Below are positions 33,714 to 41,223 of a DNA stretch of 42,880 nucleotides, one piece after another. Each line of letters starts with the position of its first letter. Positions within the stretch are counted from its first letter, which is position 1. The stretch comes from Bacteroidales bacterium (lineage in GTDB: Bacteria; Bacteroidota; Bacteroidia; Bacteroidales; P3), in NCBI GenBank assembly GCA_017429685.1, contig JAFROL010000030.1, positions 1 to 42,880 of the forward strand, given 5' to 3'. Under the pieces are notes generated by a model. That model saw only the letters and a list, made by a program, of their open reading frames with translations. It searched no databases and had not been told where the DNA came from. The translations under genes were made by a program, and so were the position numbers.

Positions 33714-33830
33714 ACCTTCTCTGCCCGTTGTACGCTATATGTACGCTATATGTACGGTATTTGTACGCTTTCGAAGCGTACAAATACCGTACATATAGCG
33801 TACATATAGCGTACAACGGGCAGAGAGGGT
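33714..33830. repeat. 52-bp perfect hairpin built of 11-base direct repeats
   Basis: A left arm at 33718-33769 and right arm at 33775-33826 pair without mismatch around a five-base loop (TTCGA); with one G-T pair the stem extends to 33714-33830. The stem contains GTACGCTATAT twice, then GTACGGTATTT and GTACGCTT. No T run follows. Confidence 0.95.
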
Positions 33831-33967
33831 ATGGTTATGGCGCTGATTTTCAGTATTATCAGCATAACCAATTGCGTGGCAGTGTGTCACAGCGCGCCAT
33901 TGCGTGTCATAATGTGCCAAATAGCGCTTTGTCTGCGCTTTTTCGGCAGACGTTGCAAAAAAATTGC

Positions 33968-33975
33968 TATCTTTG
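33968..33975 (+). promoter_or_regulatory. -7 element before tex
   Basis: TATCTTTG, 77 bases before the tex start. No clear TTG at the -33 distance. Confidence 0.55.
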
Positions 33976-34051
33976 CAACGTGAAGCATCGGACAAGAATG
34001 CGCACAAAAAGCGAAAAATCATATTTTTAGGACAAATTTCGACAAAAAATA

Positions 34052-36178
34052 ATGGACTACGCAAACATAATAGCAACCCAGCTGAACCTCGGCGCGCGAC
34101 AGGTCGAGAAAACCATCGAACTGCTCGAAGCCGGCGCCACGGTGCCCTTCGTTGCGCGCTACCGCAAGGAGGCGACTGGCAACCTCAACGAGGTGCAGAT
34201 TGCCGCCATACGCGACCTGCTGCTGAAACTGAAGGAGGTGGACAAACGCCGCGAAGCGATACTGCAAAGCATTGAAGAACAAGGTAAAATGACGCCCGAA
34301 CTACGCGCCGCCATCGAGCAGGCCCAGGGCCTCACCGAGCTCGAGGACCTCTATCTGCCCTACAAGCCCAAGCGCAAGACGCGCGCCTCGATGGCCGCCG
34401 AGCGTGGCCTGCAGCCCCTGGCCGAAGCGTTGATAAAGCAATACCAATGCAATGTGGAACAGCTGGCGGAGCCTTTTGTCGACGAATCCAAAGGCGTGGC
34501 CAGCACCGACGAGGCCCTGGCCGGAGCCCGCGACATCATTGCCGAGCGCGTCAGCGAGGACATCGCCGCCCGCAACAAGGTGCGCAACCTGTTCCGCCGC
34601 AGCGCGATGATCAGCTCCAAAGTGGTGAAAGCCAAGGAGGAAGAAGCCGGCAAGTTTCAGTCGTGGTTCGACTGGAAGGAGAACGCGATGCGCGCCCCGT
34701 CGCATCGCATTTTGGCGATGTTCCGCGGCGAAAGCGAGGGTCTGCTGCGCGTCAAAATAGCCCCCGAAGAGGACGAGCCAGCCATCGAAGCCCTTGAACG
34801 CCAGTTTGTCCGCGGCAACTATGAGTCGTCGCAGCAGGTGGCCGAGGCGGTGCGCGACGGCTACAAGCGCCTGCTGGCCCCCTCGATCGAGACCGAATAC
34901 TACAACCTGCTGAAAGAGCGCGCCGACCGCGAGGCCATAAAGGTCTTTGCCGAGAACCTGCGTCAGCTGCTGCTAGCATCGCCGCTGGGACAGAAACGCA
35001 CCCTGGCCATCGACCCTGGCTTCCGCACGGGATGCAAGGTCGTATGCCTCGACGCACAAGGCCAACTGCTTCACAACGAGACAATTTACCCCTTCACATC
35101 GGTGCGCGAGGAGCGCGCCGCCGTGGCTAAACTCGAAGCCCTTGTCGAGGCCTTCAAAATCGAAGCCATAGCCATCGGCAACGGCACGGCAGGTCGCGAA
35201 ACCGAGGAGGTCGTCAAACGCTGTCGCTTCAAAACCAAGGTTATCGCCGTGATGGTGAGCGAAAGCGGTGCCTCGGTCTACAGCGCCAGCGACGTGGCCC
35301 GCGCCGAGTTTCCGGAGTACGACGTCACCGTGCGCGGCGCCGTCAGCATCGGTCGCCGCCTGATGGACCCGCTGAGCGAGCTGGTGAAGATCGACCCCAA
35401 GAGTATCGGCGTGGGTCAGTACCAGCACGATGTAGACCAGAAGATGCTGCACGACAGCCTTGAGGATGTGGTGGTTAGCTGCGTCAACAGCGTCGGCGTG
35501 GAGCTCAACACCGCCAGCCGCGAGCTGCTGTCGTATGTCAGTGGCATCGGTCCGGCGCTGGCAAACAAAATCGTCGACTACCGCAACCGCAACGGCGCTT
35601 TCCGCAACCGCCACGAGCTGCTGCAAGTTGAACGTCTGGGCGACAAGGCATTCGAGCAGTGCGCCGGTTTCCTTCGCGTCCGCGAGAGCGACAATCCGCT
35701 GGACCGCAGTGCTGTACACCCCGAACGCTACGCCCTTGTCGAGCGGATGGCCAAAGGCGTCGGCGCCACGGTGGACCAGCTGATGAAGGACCGCGAGCTT
35801 CGCGCCAAAATCGACATCAACCAGTTTGTCAGCGACGACTGCGGACTGCCTACGCTTCAGGACATTATGAAAGAGCTGGACAAGCCCGGCCTCGACCCGC
35901 GCGCCAAGTTCGAGGTCTTCGAGTTCGACAAGAACGTGACCCGCATCGAGGACCTTCGCGAAGGAATGGTGCTGCCGGGCATCGTCACCAACATCACGGC
36001 CTTCGGCGCCTTTGTCGATGTCGGCGTGCATCAGGACGGCCTGGTCCACATTTCGCAGCTGGCCAACCGCCGCGTCAACGACCCCAACGAGGTGGTGCAC
36101 CTGCACCAGCACGTACAGGTCAAAGTGCTCGAAGTTGACCTGCGCCGCCACCGTATTTCGCTGACAATGAAGATATAA
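34052..36178 (+). CDS. tex: Tex family S1 RNA-binding protein
   Basis: A 708-residue Tex, close to the usual length. The N-terminal helical domain (TVPFVARYRKEATGNLNEVQI, LEDLYLPYKPKRKTRA) is followed by a YqgF-like RNase H fold (TLAIDPGFRTGCKVV, AIAIGNGTAGRETEE), a helix-hairpin-helix part (YVSGIGPALANKIVDYRN) and a C-terminal S1 domain (GMVLPGIVTNITAFGAFVDVGVHQDGLVHISQ is the classic signature, starting near residue 632). Tex proteins bind RNA and affect transcription; the exact role is unsettled. A repeat hairpin begins at the stop codon. Confidence 0.95.
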   Translation: MDYANIIATQLNLGARQVEKTIELLEAGATVPFVARYRKEATGNLNEVQIAAIRDLLLKLKEVDKRREAILQSIEEQGKMTPELRAAIEQAQGLTELEDLYLPYKPKRKTRASMAAERGLQPLAEALIKQYQCNVEQLAEPFVDESKGVASTDEALAGARDIIAERVSEDIAARNKVRNLFRRSAMISSKVVKAKEEEAGKFQSWFDWKENAMRAPSHRILAMFRGESEGLLRVKIAPEEDEPAIEALERQFVRGNYESSQQVAEAVRDGYKRLLAPSIETEYYNLLKERADREAIKVFAENLRQLLLASPLGQKRTLAIDPGFRTGCKVVCLDAQGQLLHNETIYPFTSVREERAAVAKLEALVEAFKIEAIAIGNGTAGRETEEVVKRCRFKTKVIAVMVSESGASVYSASDVARAEFPEYDVTVRGAVSIGRRLMDPLSELVKIDPKSIGVGQYQHDVDQKMLHDSLEDVVVSCVNSVGVELNTASRELLSYVSGIGPALANKIVDYRNRNGAFRNRHELLQVERLGDKAFEQCAGFLRVRESDNPLDRSAVHPERYALVERMAKGVGATVDQLMKDRELRAKIDINQFVSDDCGLPTLQDIMKELDKPGLDPRAKFEVFEFDKNVTRIEDLREGMVLPGIVTNITAFGAFVDVGVHQDGLVHISQLANRRVNDPNEVVHLHQHVQVKVLEVDLRRHRISLTMKI

Positions 36179-36266
36179 TTAATGCGTTAATGCGTTAGTG
36201 CGTTAATGCGTTAGTGGCTGACGCGGTAGCACTAACGCATTAACGCACTAACACATTAACGCATTC
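36179..36266. repeat. Core-centred CATTAACR hairpin after tex
   Basis: The left arm (36182-36215) is ATGCGTTA / GTGCGTTA octamers. The core GGCTGACGCGGTAGC is at 36216-36230. The right arm (36231-36265) is the complement of the left with one mismatch. The hairpin fills most of the gap to the next gene. Confidence 0.93.
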
Positions 36267-36297
36267 TTCAAGTGATTTCAACTTTCAACTTTCAACT

Positions 36298-37392
36298 ATG
36301 TTTATTAGGTTTATTCCAATAATATTGTTCCTTGTCGGGCTGCTTGTCTATGTGGGCTGGCACGTCTGGGCCGTGGTGCCGCTGCCGCTCTGGGCCAAAT
36401 GGACTTTGGTCGGCGTCGGTCTGTTCTGCTTCGCGCTCGAATTTGTGGGCTTCACGCCGCTGATGAACCGCCTGCCGCTCGGACTCGCTTCGGCGGTCTA
36501 CAACGTTGGCAACAAGACGCTTATAATCCTCTGCTATATGGTTATGGCCTTCCTGCTGCTCGACCTCGGTCGGCTGGTGCACCTGGTGCCGCGCACTATG
36601 CTGCACGACAGCCTGCCGACCAGCGTCGGGATGACGGTGCTGATGGCGATAATCTTTGTCTATGCCGGCATCCACTACAACAACAAAAAACGTGTGGCCA
36701 TCGACCTCGACAGCGGCGGCCGCACGGAACGCCCCCTGACGCTGGTGATGGCCTCGGACCTGCACATCGGCTACCACAACCGGCGTGCCGACCTGTCTCG
36801 GTGGGTCGACATTATCAATGCCGAGAATCCCGACCTGGTGCTGATTGCCGGCGACATCATCGACTATAGTTTCCGCCCTGTGATTGAGGAAGATATGGCT
36901 GCCGAATTTCGTCGCATCAAGGCTCCCGTCTATGCCTGCCTGGGCAACCACGAGTATATAGCTGGCGAGCCAGATGCCGAACGTTTTTACCGCGAAGCGG
37001 GCATCAACCTGCTGATCGACAGCGCGGTCAGCGTCGACGGCATAACCATCATCGGCCGCGACGACCGCAGCAACAAGCGGCGCAAAACGCTGAAAGACTT
37101 CAATATCAACGATTCGGCATACACCATCCTGCTCGACCACCAGCCCTACCACCTCGAAGAGGCCGAGCAATGCGGCATCGACTTCCAGCTGAGCGGCCAC
37201 ACCCACCGCGGCCAGATTTGGCCCGTGTCGTGGATTACCGATGCCCTTTACGAATGCTCGTGGGGCAGCCACCAGCGCGGCAACACGCGCTATTATGTCA
37301 GCTCCGGCCTCGGCATCTGGGGCGCCAAATTCCGCATCGGCACCCAGTCGGAATATGTGGTAGCAAGATTGAATAGTGCGTTAATGCGTTAG
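36298..37392 (+). CDS. Membrane metallophosphoesterase
   Basis: A 364-residue protein. The N-terminal 130 residues have four membrane helices (about 4-27, 36-54, 73-93, 108-126). The calcineurin-like phosphoesterase domain follows with DLHIG (Asp154, His156), GDIID (Asp186), GNHEY (Asn217, His218), LLDHQP and GHTHRGQ. Its organisation matches the YaeI-like membrane phosphoesterases; substrates are probably phospholipid or nucleotide phosphoesters. The last five residues (SALMR) and the TAG stop lie inside the CATTAACR repeat element, so the C-terminus was reshaped by the repeat. Confidence 0.9.
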   Translation: MFIRFIPIILFLVGLLVYVGWHVWAVVPLPLWAKWTLVGVGLFCFALEFVGFTPLMNRLPLGLASAVYNVGNKTLIILCYMVMAFLLLDLGRLVHLVPRTMLHDSLPTSVGMTVLMAIIFVYAGIHYNNKKRVAIDLDSGGRTERPLTLVMASDLHIGYHNRRADLSRWVDIINAENPDLVLIAGDIIDYSFRPVIEEDMAAEFRRIKAPVYACLGNHEYIAGEPDAERFYREAGINLLIDSAVSVDGITIIGRDDRSNKRRKTLKDFNINDSAYTILLDHQPYHLEEAEQCGIDFQLSGHTHRGQIWPVSWITDALYECSWGSHQRGNTRYYVSSGLGIWGAKFRIGTQSEYVVARLNSALMR

Positions 37393-37504
37393 TGCGTTAA
37401 TGCGTTAGTGCTACCGCGTCAGCCACTAACGCATTAACGCACTAACACATTAACGCATTCACACATTAACGCATTAACGCAATAACACAATAACGCAATA
37501 AAAA
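37372..37504. repeat. Core-centred CATTAACR element overlapping a stop codon
   Basis: The left arm (37375-37409) has ATGCGTTA/GTGCGTTA units; the core GCTACCGCGTCAGCC is at 37410-37424, in the opposite orientation to the 36216 copy. The right part (37425-37504) has about ten ACTAACGC/CATTAACG units and drifts to AATAACGC near the next start codon. Confidence 0.93.
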
Positions 37505-37507
37505 GAA

Positions 37508-38164
37508 ATGATTCACAACTGCCCAGAATTAATGGAAACCGTAGAGCGGATGGGCTTTCTGCCACTGCTCGACAGCTGCGTCGACGGCTTTTCGGCCGAC
37601 GCGATGATATCATCCGAATGCCGCTACCGCGTGCTCGACGACGGCGGCTGGGAGTGGCCGCTGTGGGAATGGAAAGGGCCCGCCGTCAACGAGGGGCATT
37701 TCTTCTACGGCAAGTTTTTCGACAGCAAGGCGGGTTTCGTCAGCCAGCAATGGTGGCCTGACTTCTGCAACTGGCGCCGCAGCCGCCATCCGCAGCCCGA
37801 AGAGGACTCTATCGAGGGCACCATCCTTGCCGTACTTCAGACCAACGGCAGTATGATTACGCGCGAGTTGCGCGCCGCCTGCGGCTTCACAGGCCACAAG
37901 ATGCGCGGCCGCTTTGATGCATACGTCACGCGCCTGCAGATGGCTTGCCGCATTGTGACTGAGGATTTTGTCTATCCCAAGGACCGCCACGGCAACCGCT
38001 ACGGCTGGGGCTGGTCGCTGCTGACCACCCCCGAAAGCCTCTACGGCCACGCCTCCTGCCAGTGCGACCGCAGCCCCGAAGAGAGCCGTCAGCTTTTGGA
38101 GCAGCACTTCCGTTCGCTGCTGCCCAACGCCTCAGCGAAACAGCTGGAGAAACTGATAGGTTGA
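37508..38164 (+). CDS. AlkZ-related protein
   Basis: A 218-residue protein that matches my memory of the Bacteroidota family named AlkZ-related (a relative of the YcaQ/AlkZ DNA glycosylases). Visible parts: FLPLLDSCVDGFSAD, the Trp-rich WEWPLWEWKGP, QWWPDFCNWRR and a winged-helix-like ITRELRAACGFTGHKMRGRFD, then RLQMACRIVTEDFVYPKD and YGWGWSLLTTPE. Catalytic activity is not shown for this group. It starts a two-gene unit with a DUF1905 gene, 11 bases apart. The start is only three bases after the repeat element. Confidence 0.72.
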   Translation: MIHNCPELMETVERMGFLPLLDSCVDGFSADAMISSECRYRVLDDGGWEWPLWEWKGPAVNEGHFFYGKFFDSKAGFVSQQWWPDFCNWRRSRHPQPEEDSIEGTILAVLQTNGSMITRELRAACGFTGHKMRGRFDAYVTRLQMACRIVTEDFVYPKDRHGNRYGWGWSLLTTPESLYGHASCQCDRSPEESRQLLEQHFRSLLPNASAKQLEKLIG

Positions 38165-38175
38165 TTTTGAATATT

Positions 38176-38463
38176 ATGGATCATCGTTTTACAGCCACCA
38201 TCGAACGCAGCGGCGACATTGATGCCGCCTATGTTGTTGTGCCCGTCGACATCCGCGCCGTCTACGGTGTGGGACGCCTGAAGGTGGAGGCTACCTTCGA
38301 CGGCGAACCCTACCGCGGCAGCGTGGTGAATATGGGCGTCAAGGACGCCGAGGGCAACATCTGCTACATCATCGGCATCACCAAAGCCATCCGCCAACGC
38401 ATTGGCAAAAGCTTCGGCGACCCAGTGGAAGTGACACTACGAGCGGTGCTTAACGAAAAGTAA
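38176..38463 (+). CDS. DUF1905 domain protein
   Basis: A 95-residue small beta-barrel-like protein: FTATIERSGDIDAAYVVVP, VKVEATFDG-type strands and the end FGDPVEVTLRAVLNEK are typical of DUF1905 (related to YdeI/OmpD-like proteins of unknown role). The Met at 38176 is chosen; longer frames enter the preceding gene. It lies 11 bases after the AlkZ-related gene, so it is cotranscribed. Function unknown. Confidence 0.83.
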   Translation: MDHRFTATIERSGDIDAAYVVVPVDIRAVYGVGRLKVEATFDGEPYRGSVVNMGVKDAEGNICYIIGITKAIRQRIGKSFGDPVEVTLRAVLNEK

Positions 38464-38748
38464 GCAAGCTTGTTTGGTCGCTTCGCTCAAAATCTTTGGA
38501 AAATCTTTTCAAAAAACTTTCTACTGCCTTTGGCTATTTTGGATTAAGAAAGCATTGTTTTTCAAGGGACTGTTTTCTCACCAAGCCAATGTAAGTGAAC
38601 TTCCATTGGTCATTCGGCTTAACGGAAATATTCGGATAGTACTACAATAACCCACATTTTACACCCACTTATTGTAGTGCTATCGGCACTTTTTTTCTCT
38701 ATTTGAAAATAAATGTGTATTTTTGCAGCACGAAAAAATAGTTAAACT
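38464..38748. other. Intergenic gap before the third ATPase
   Basis: No gene. It holds CCAATG-CATTGG (about 38584-38607), the inverted repeat at 38634-38698 and a -7 element TATTTTTG at 38718-38725 for the ATPase gene. Confidence 0.65.
38634..38698 (+). terminator. Inverted repeat with T run; terminator or operator
   Basis: CGGATAGTACTACAATAA pairs with TTATTGTAGTGCTATCGG (two imperfect positions) around 18 bases; a CAC and seven T residues follow. It may end the DUF1905 transcript or regulate the ATPase gene. Confidence 0.65.
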
Positions 38749-40176
38749 ATGGAATACAACCCTGAAATCATTGGCAGAGAACACGAACAAGACATACTAC
38801 AGCACTGCATTGAATCGCCTCGTGCAGAGTTTATTGCCGTGTATGGACGTCGCCGGATAGGAAAAACGTATCTCGTCAAGCAATATTTTAAAGATGCGTT
38901 CGATTTCTATACATCGGGAATCTATAAGGTGTCCCGCACAGAGCAACTGAAACAATGGCAGGCACAACTCAACCGGCATAGCGGCGAGAAACGTTCTCGA
39001 CCCAAAGACTGGTTTGAAGCCTTCGACCAACTTCGTGATTACCTTGAAACACGGTCTGACGATGAAAAGTTGATACTGTTTATTGACGAAATACCGTGGC
39101 TCGACACCCCGAAATCTGGTTTTCTGAGGGCTTTGGAGGTGTTTTGGAACAGCTGGGCTGCCGACCGGCCTGGTTTGAAACTCATTGTCTGTGGCAGTGC
39201 GACAACGTGGATGACCAACAAGCTGCTTGGCGACAAAGGAGGCCTGCATAACCGTGTCACGAGGCCGATTCATCTTGCACCATTCTCATTGAACGAAGCG
39301 GAACGGTACCTGAGAAGCATTGGTCTGGACTGGTCAAGGAGTGAGGTGATGGACGCCTATATGATTCTGGGAGGAACCCCTTATTACCTTTCTATGCTGC
39401 GTCCAGAACTCAGCTTGCGGCAAAATATAGATGAGCTTTTCTTTGGCCAAGATGCTGTGCTGAAGTCGGAATATGAATTTATGTTCAGTTCACTGTTCAA
39501 GACATCGCATATCTATCGGCGTGTCGTGGAATGCCTCTCTTTGAAGTTGAAAGGATTGACACGATCCGAAATAATGACAGAGATTAAAGCAGAGGATAGC
39601 GGAATGATTACGGAGGTTATGGATAACCTTGAAAAGTGTGATTTCATACGTCGTTATAGGGCCTTCGGAAAAAAACGGAGAGATATCCTGTATCAGCTCA
39701 CAGATATGTACACACTGTTTTATTTGCGGTTCGTCAAGGACTACAAGGGTATGAATGAAAACGCCTGGAGCACTATGCCAGACGGAAAGCGCAATGTGTG
39801 GTCCGGCTATGCCTTTGAACAGGTGTGTCTATTGCACGTTAATCAAATCAAAAAAGCACTGGGTATCGCTGGTATAGCAAGCGACGTCTGCGCGTGGAGC
39901 GGCGTGGTTGATGACAAGGGCGCTCAGATTGACCTCGTGATTGATCGTGGCGACAAGGTTATGAACCTGTGTGAGATGAAGTTTAGCACAAGCCGATATG
40001 AGGTGACAAAAGATTATGCCGAGTGGATGAAGGAGCGCAGGGAGATATTCAGAAAGGACACCGGCACAAACAAGACACTGCACCTGACATTGGTTTCGCC
40101 TTATGGCGTGGTCTCTGGCAAGAACTCCTCCGTGTTGCAAAATGTGATTACGATGGATGACTTGTTTGAAAAATGA
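38749..40176 (+). CDS. AAA ATPase with nuclease-like C-terminus (third of three ATPases)
   Basis: A 475-residue protein. The N-terminal ATPase has GREHEQDIL, Walker A GRRRIGKT at about 33-40, Walker B LILFIDEIPWLD and a sensor VCGSATTWM. A winged-helix part follows (LTRSEIMTEI). The C-terminal DUF234-like domain has a PD-(D/E)XK-type motif (QIDLVIDRGDKVMNLCEMKFS: Asp and Glu-x-Lys). It is a different subfamily from the two DUF4143 ATPases. Function unknown; such proteins are abundant in Bacteroidota and archaea. Confidence 0.88.
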   Translation: MEYNPEIIGREHEQDILQHCIESPRAEFIAVYGRRRIGKTYLVKQYFKDAFDFYTSGIYKVSRTEQLKQWQAQLNRHSGEKRSRPKDWFEAFDQLRDYLETRSDDEKLILFIDEIPWLDTPKSGFLRALEVFWNSWAADRPGLKLIVCGSATTWMTNKLLGDKGGLHNRVTRPIHLAPFSLNEAERYLRSIGLDWSRSEVMDAYMILGGTPYYLSMLRPELSLRQNIDELFFGQDAVLKSEYEFMFSSLFKTSHIYRRVVECLSLKLKGLTRSEIMTEIKAEDSGMITEVMDNLEKCDFIRRYRAFGKKRRDILYQLTDMYTLFYLRFVKDYKGMNENAWSTMPDGKRNVWSGYAFEQVCLLHVNQIKKALGIAGIASDVCAWSGVVDDKGAQIDLVIDRGDKVMNLCEMKFSTSRYEVTKDYAEWMKERREIFRKDTGTNKTLHLTLVSPYGVVSGKNSSVLQNVITMDDLFEK

Positions 40177-40216
40177 TGAAAGGATAAGACTTTTCCACGC
40201 GTAGCGTGTATTGCAG

Positions 40217-41083
40217 CTAACGGAACGTGAGGTCGAATTCGGTACCCGCATCATCGATGCGAGCCAGTTCGAGGGTGCCGTTGTGGGCTTGCAGGATTTG
40301 GCGCGAGAGGCTGAGGCCGATGCCGTTGCCCTGAGGTTTTGTGGTGTAGAACGGGATGAATATCTGCTGCTGGCTGCCGGCTGGGATCGGAGCACCGTTG
40401 TTGCGCACGCGGATGATGGTCTGGCTGTCGGCGGTGAGCTCCGCGGTGATGGTTATTTGCGAGGCACCGGCCTCGATGGCGTTGCTGACGAGGTTGATGA
40501 GAACACGGCTGAGCTGGGCCTGGTCGGCGTAGATGAGAGTGTCGCTGCTGAGTTCGCTGAAGGTGCATTGTACGTTGGCGTTGCGGCACTGCTCGCGCGT
40601 CAGGTCGATGACGTCCGCGATGAGGTCGCGCACCATCAGCGGTTTCTTTATGGGGCGTGCCACGCCGGCCAGTTCGCGGTAGTTCTGCACGAATTCGATA
40701 AGTCCGCGGCTGCTGCTGCCAATTGTCTCCAATCCAGCGGCTATGTCGTCCTGGTGTTTCGGCATCTCGTCGCTGGTGTAGCGGCTGAGGGTGTCGCTGA
40801 GCGAGGCGATGGGTCCGACAGTGTTCATAATTTCGTGTGTCAGCACGCGAATGAGCTTGGTCCACGACTCGGTTTCATTCTGGCTTCGCCGCCGGTCGAC
40901 AATCCATTTGATGCGGTTAAGGGTGCGGTTGAAGCGGCTTTTGTCGTCGAAGCGGAAGTTGTATTCGCCGTCCTCGAAGGCATCGAGCATATACTCCACC
41001 TTGCGGCGGTCGCGCTCGCGGACAATGATGGCGGTGGCTGCTATTGCAACGACAACAATAACGAAAACGAAAAATATGAACAT
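40217..41083 (-). CDS. Sensor histidine kinase (NtrY-like, short)
   Basis: A 288-residue kinase with one membrane helix (residues 1-21) and almost no outside part. The phosphoacceptor is His83 in LTHEIMNTVGPI. N box: LINLVSNAIEAG; G box: GNGIGLSLS. It probably phosphorylates the response regulator encoded upstream in the same direction, with 140 bases between them. Lack of a sensor domain suggests a cytoplasmic or partner-derived signal. The N-terminal helix is coded by ACGAAA-like units on the other strand, which may be chance. Confidence 0.9.
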   Translation of the reverse strand: MFIFFVFVIVVVAIAATAIIVRERDRRKVEYMLDAFEDGEYNFRFDDKSRFNRTLNRIKWIVDRRRSQNETESWTKLIRVLTHEIMNTVGPIASLSDTLSRYTSDEMPKHQDDIAAGLETIGSSSRGLIEFVQNYRELAGVARPIKKPLMVRDLIADVIDLTREQCRNANVQCTFSELSSDTLIYADQAQLSRVLINLVSNAIEAGASQITITAELTADSQTIIRVRNNGAPIPAGSQQQIFIPFYTTKPQGNGIGLSLSRQILQAHNGTLELARIDDAGTEFDLTFR

Positions 41084-41097
41084 TGGCTTTTATTATT

Positions 41098-41219
41098 TAA
41101 TTGATGTTGATGTTGACGTTAACTTTAACGTTAACCTTAACTTTAACTTCAGAATGATTCCAGCAGTCCGTGATGCGTCAGCCGGTTAAGGTTAACGTTA
41201 AGGTTAGGGTTAAGGTTTA
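41098..41219. repeat. GTTAAC hexamer array with partial core
   Basis: The left part (41102-41148) is in strict period 6 (GATGTT, GACGTT, AACTTT, AACGTT, AACCTT). The core remnant GCGTCAGCC is at 41175-41183. The right part (41184-41219) has GGTTAA units in period 6. The left and right parts can pair. It fills the gap between the response regulator and the kinase. Confidence 0.87.
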
Positions 41220-41223
41220 GAAC

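Larger units (their letters stand above)
33545..34051. other. Intergenic gap with two hairpins and an array
   Basis: No gene. Bases 33714-33830 are a very long perfect hairpin, listed separately. Bases 33833-33869 hold GGTTATG..GCTGAT pairing with ATCAGC..ATAACC. Bases 33872-33925 hold a loose 10-base array (GTGTGTCACA, GCGCGCCATT, GCGTGTCATA, ATGTGCCA). A -7 element for tex lies at 33968-33975. Confidence 0.75.

Noticed and set aside
41047-41080. Repeat origin of the kinase membrane helix (ACGAAA units)
   Set aside because: A Phe/Val-rich helix gives similar codons by chance; the period is not strict.
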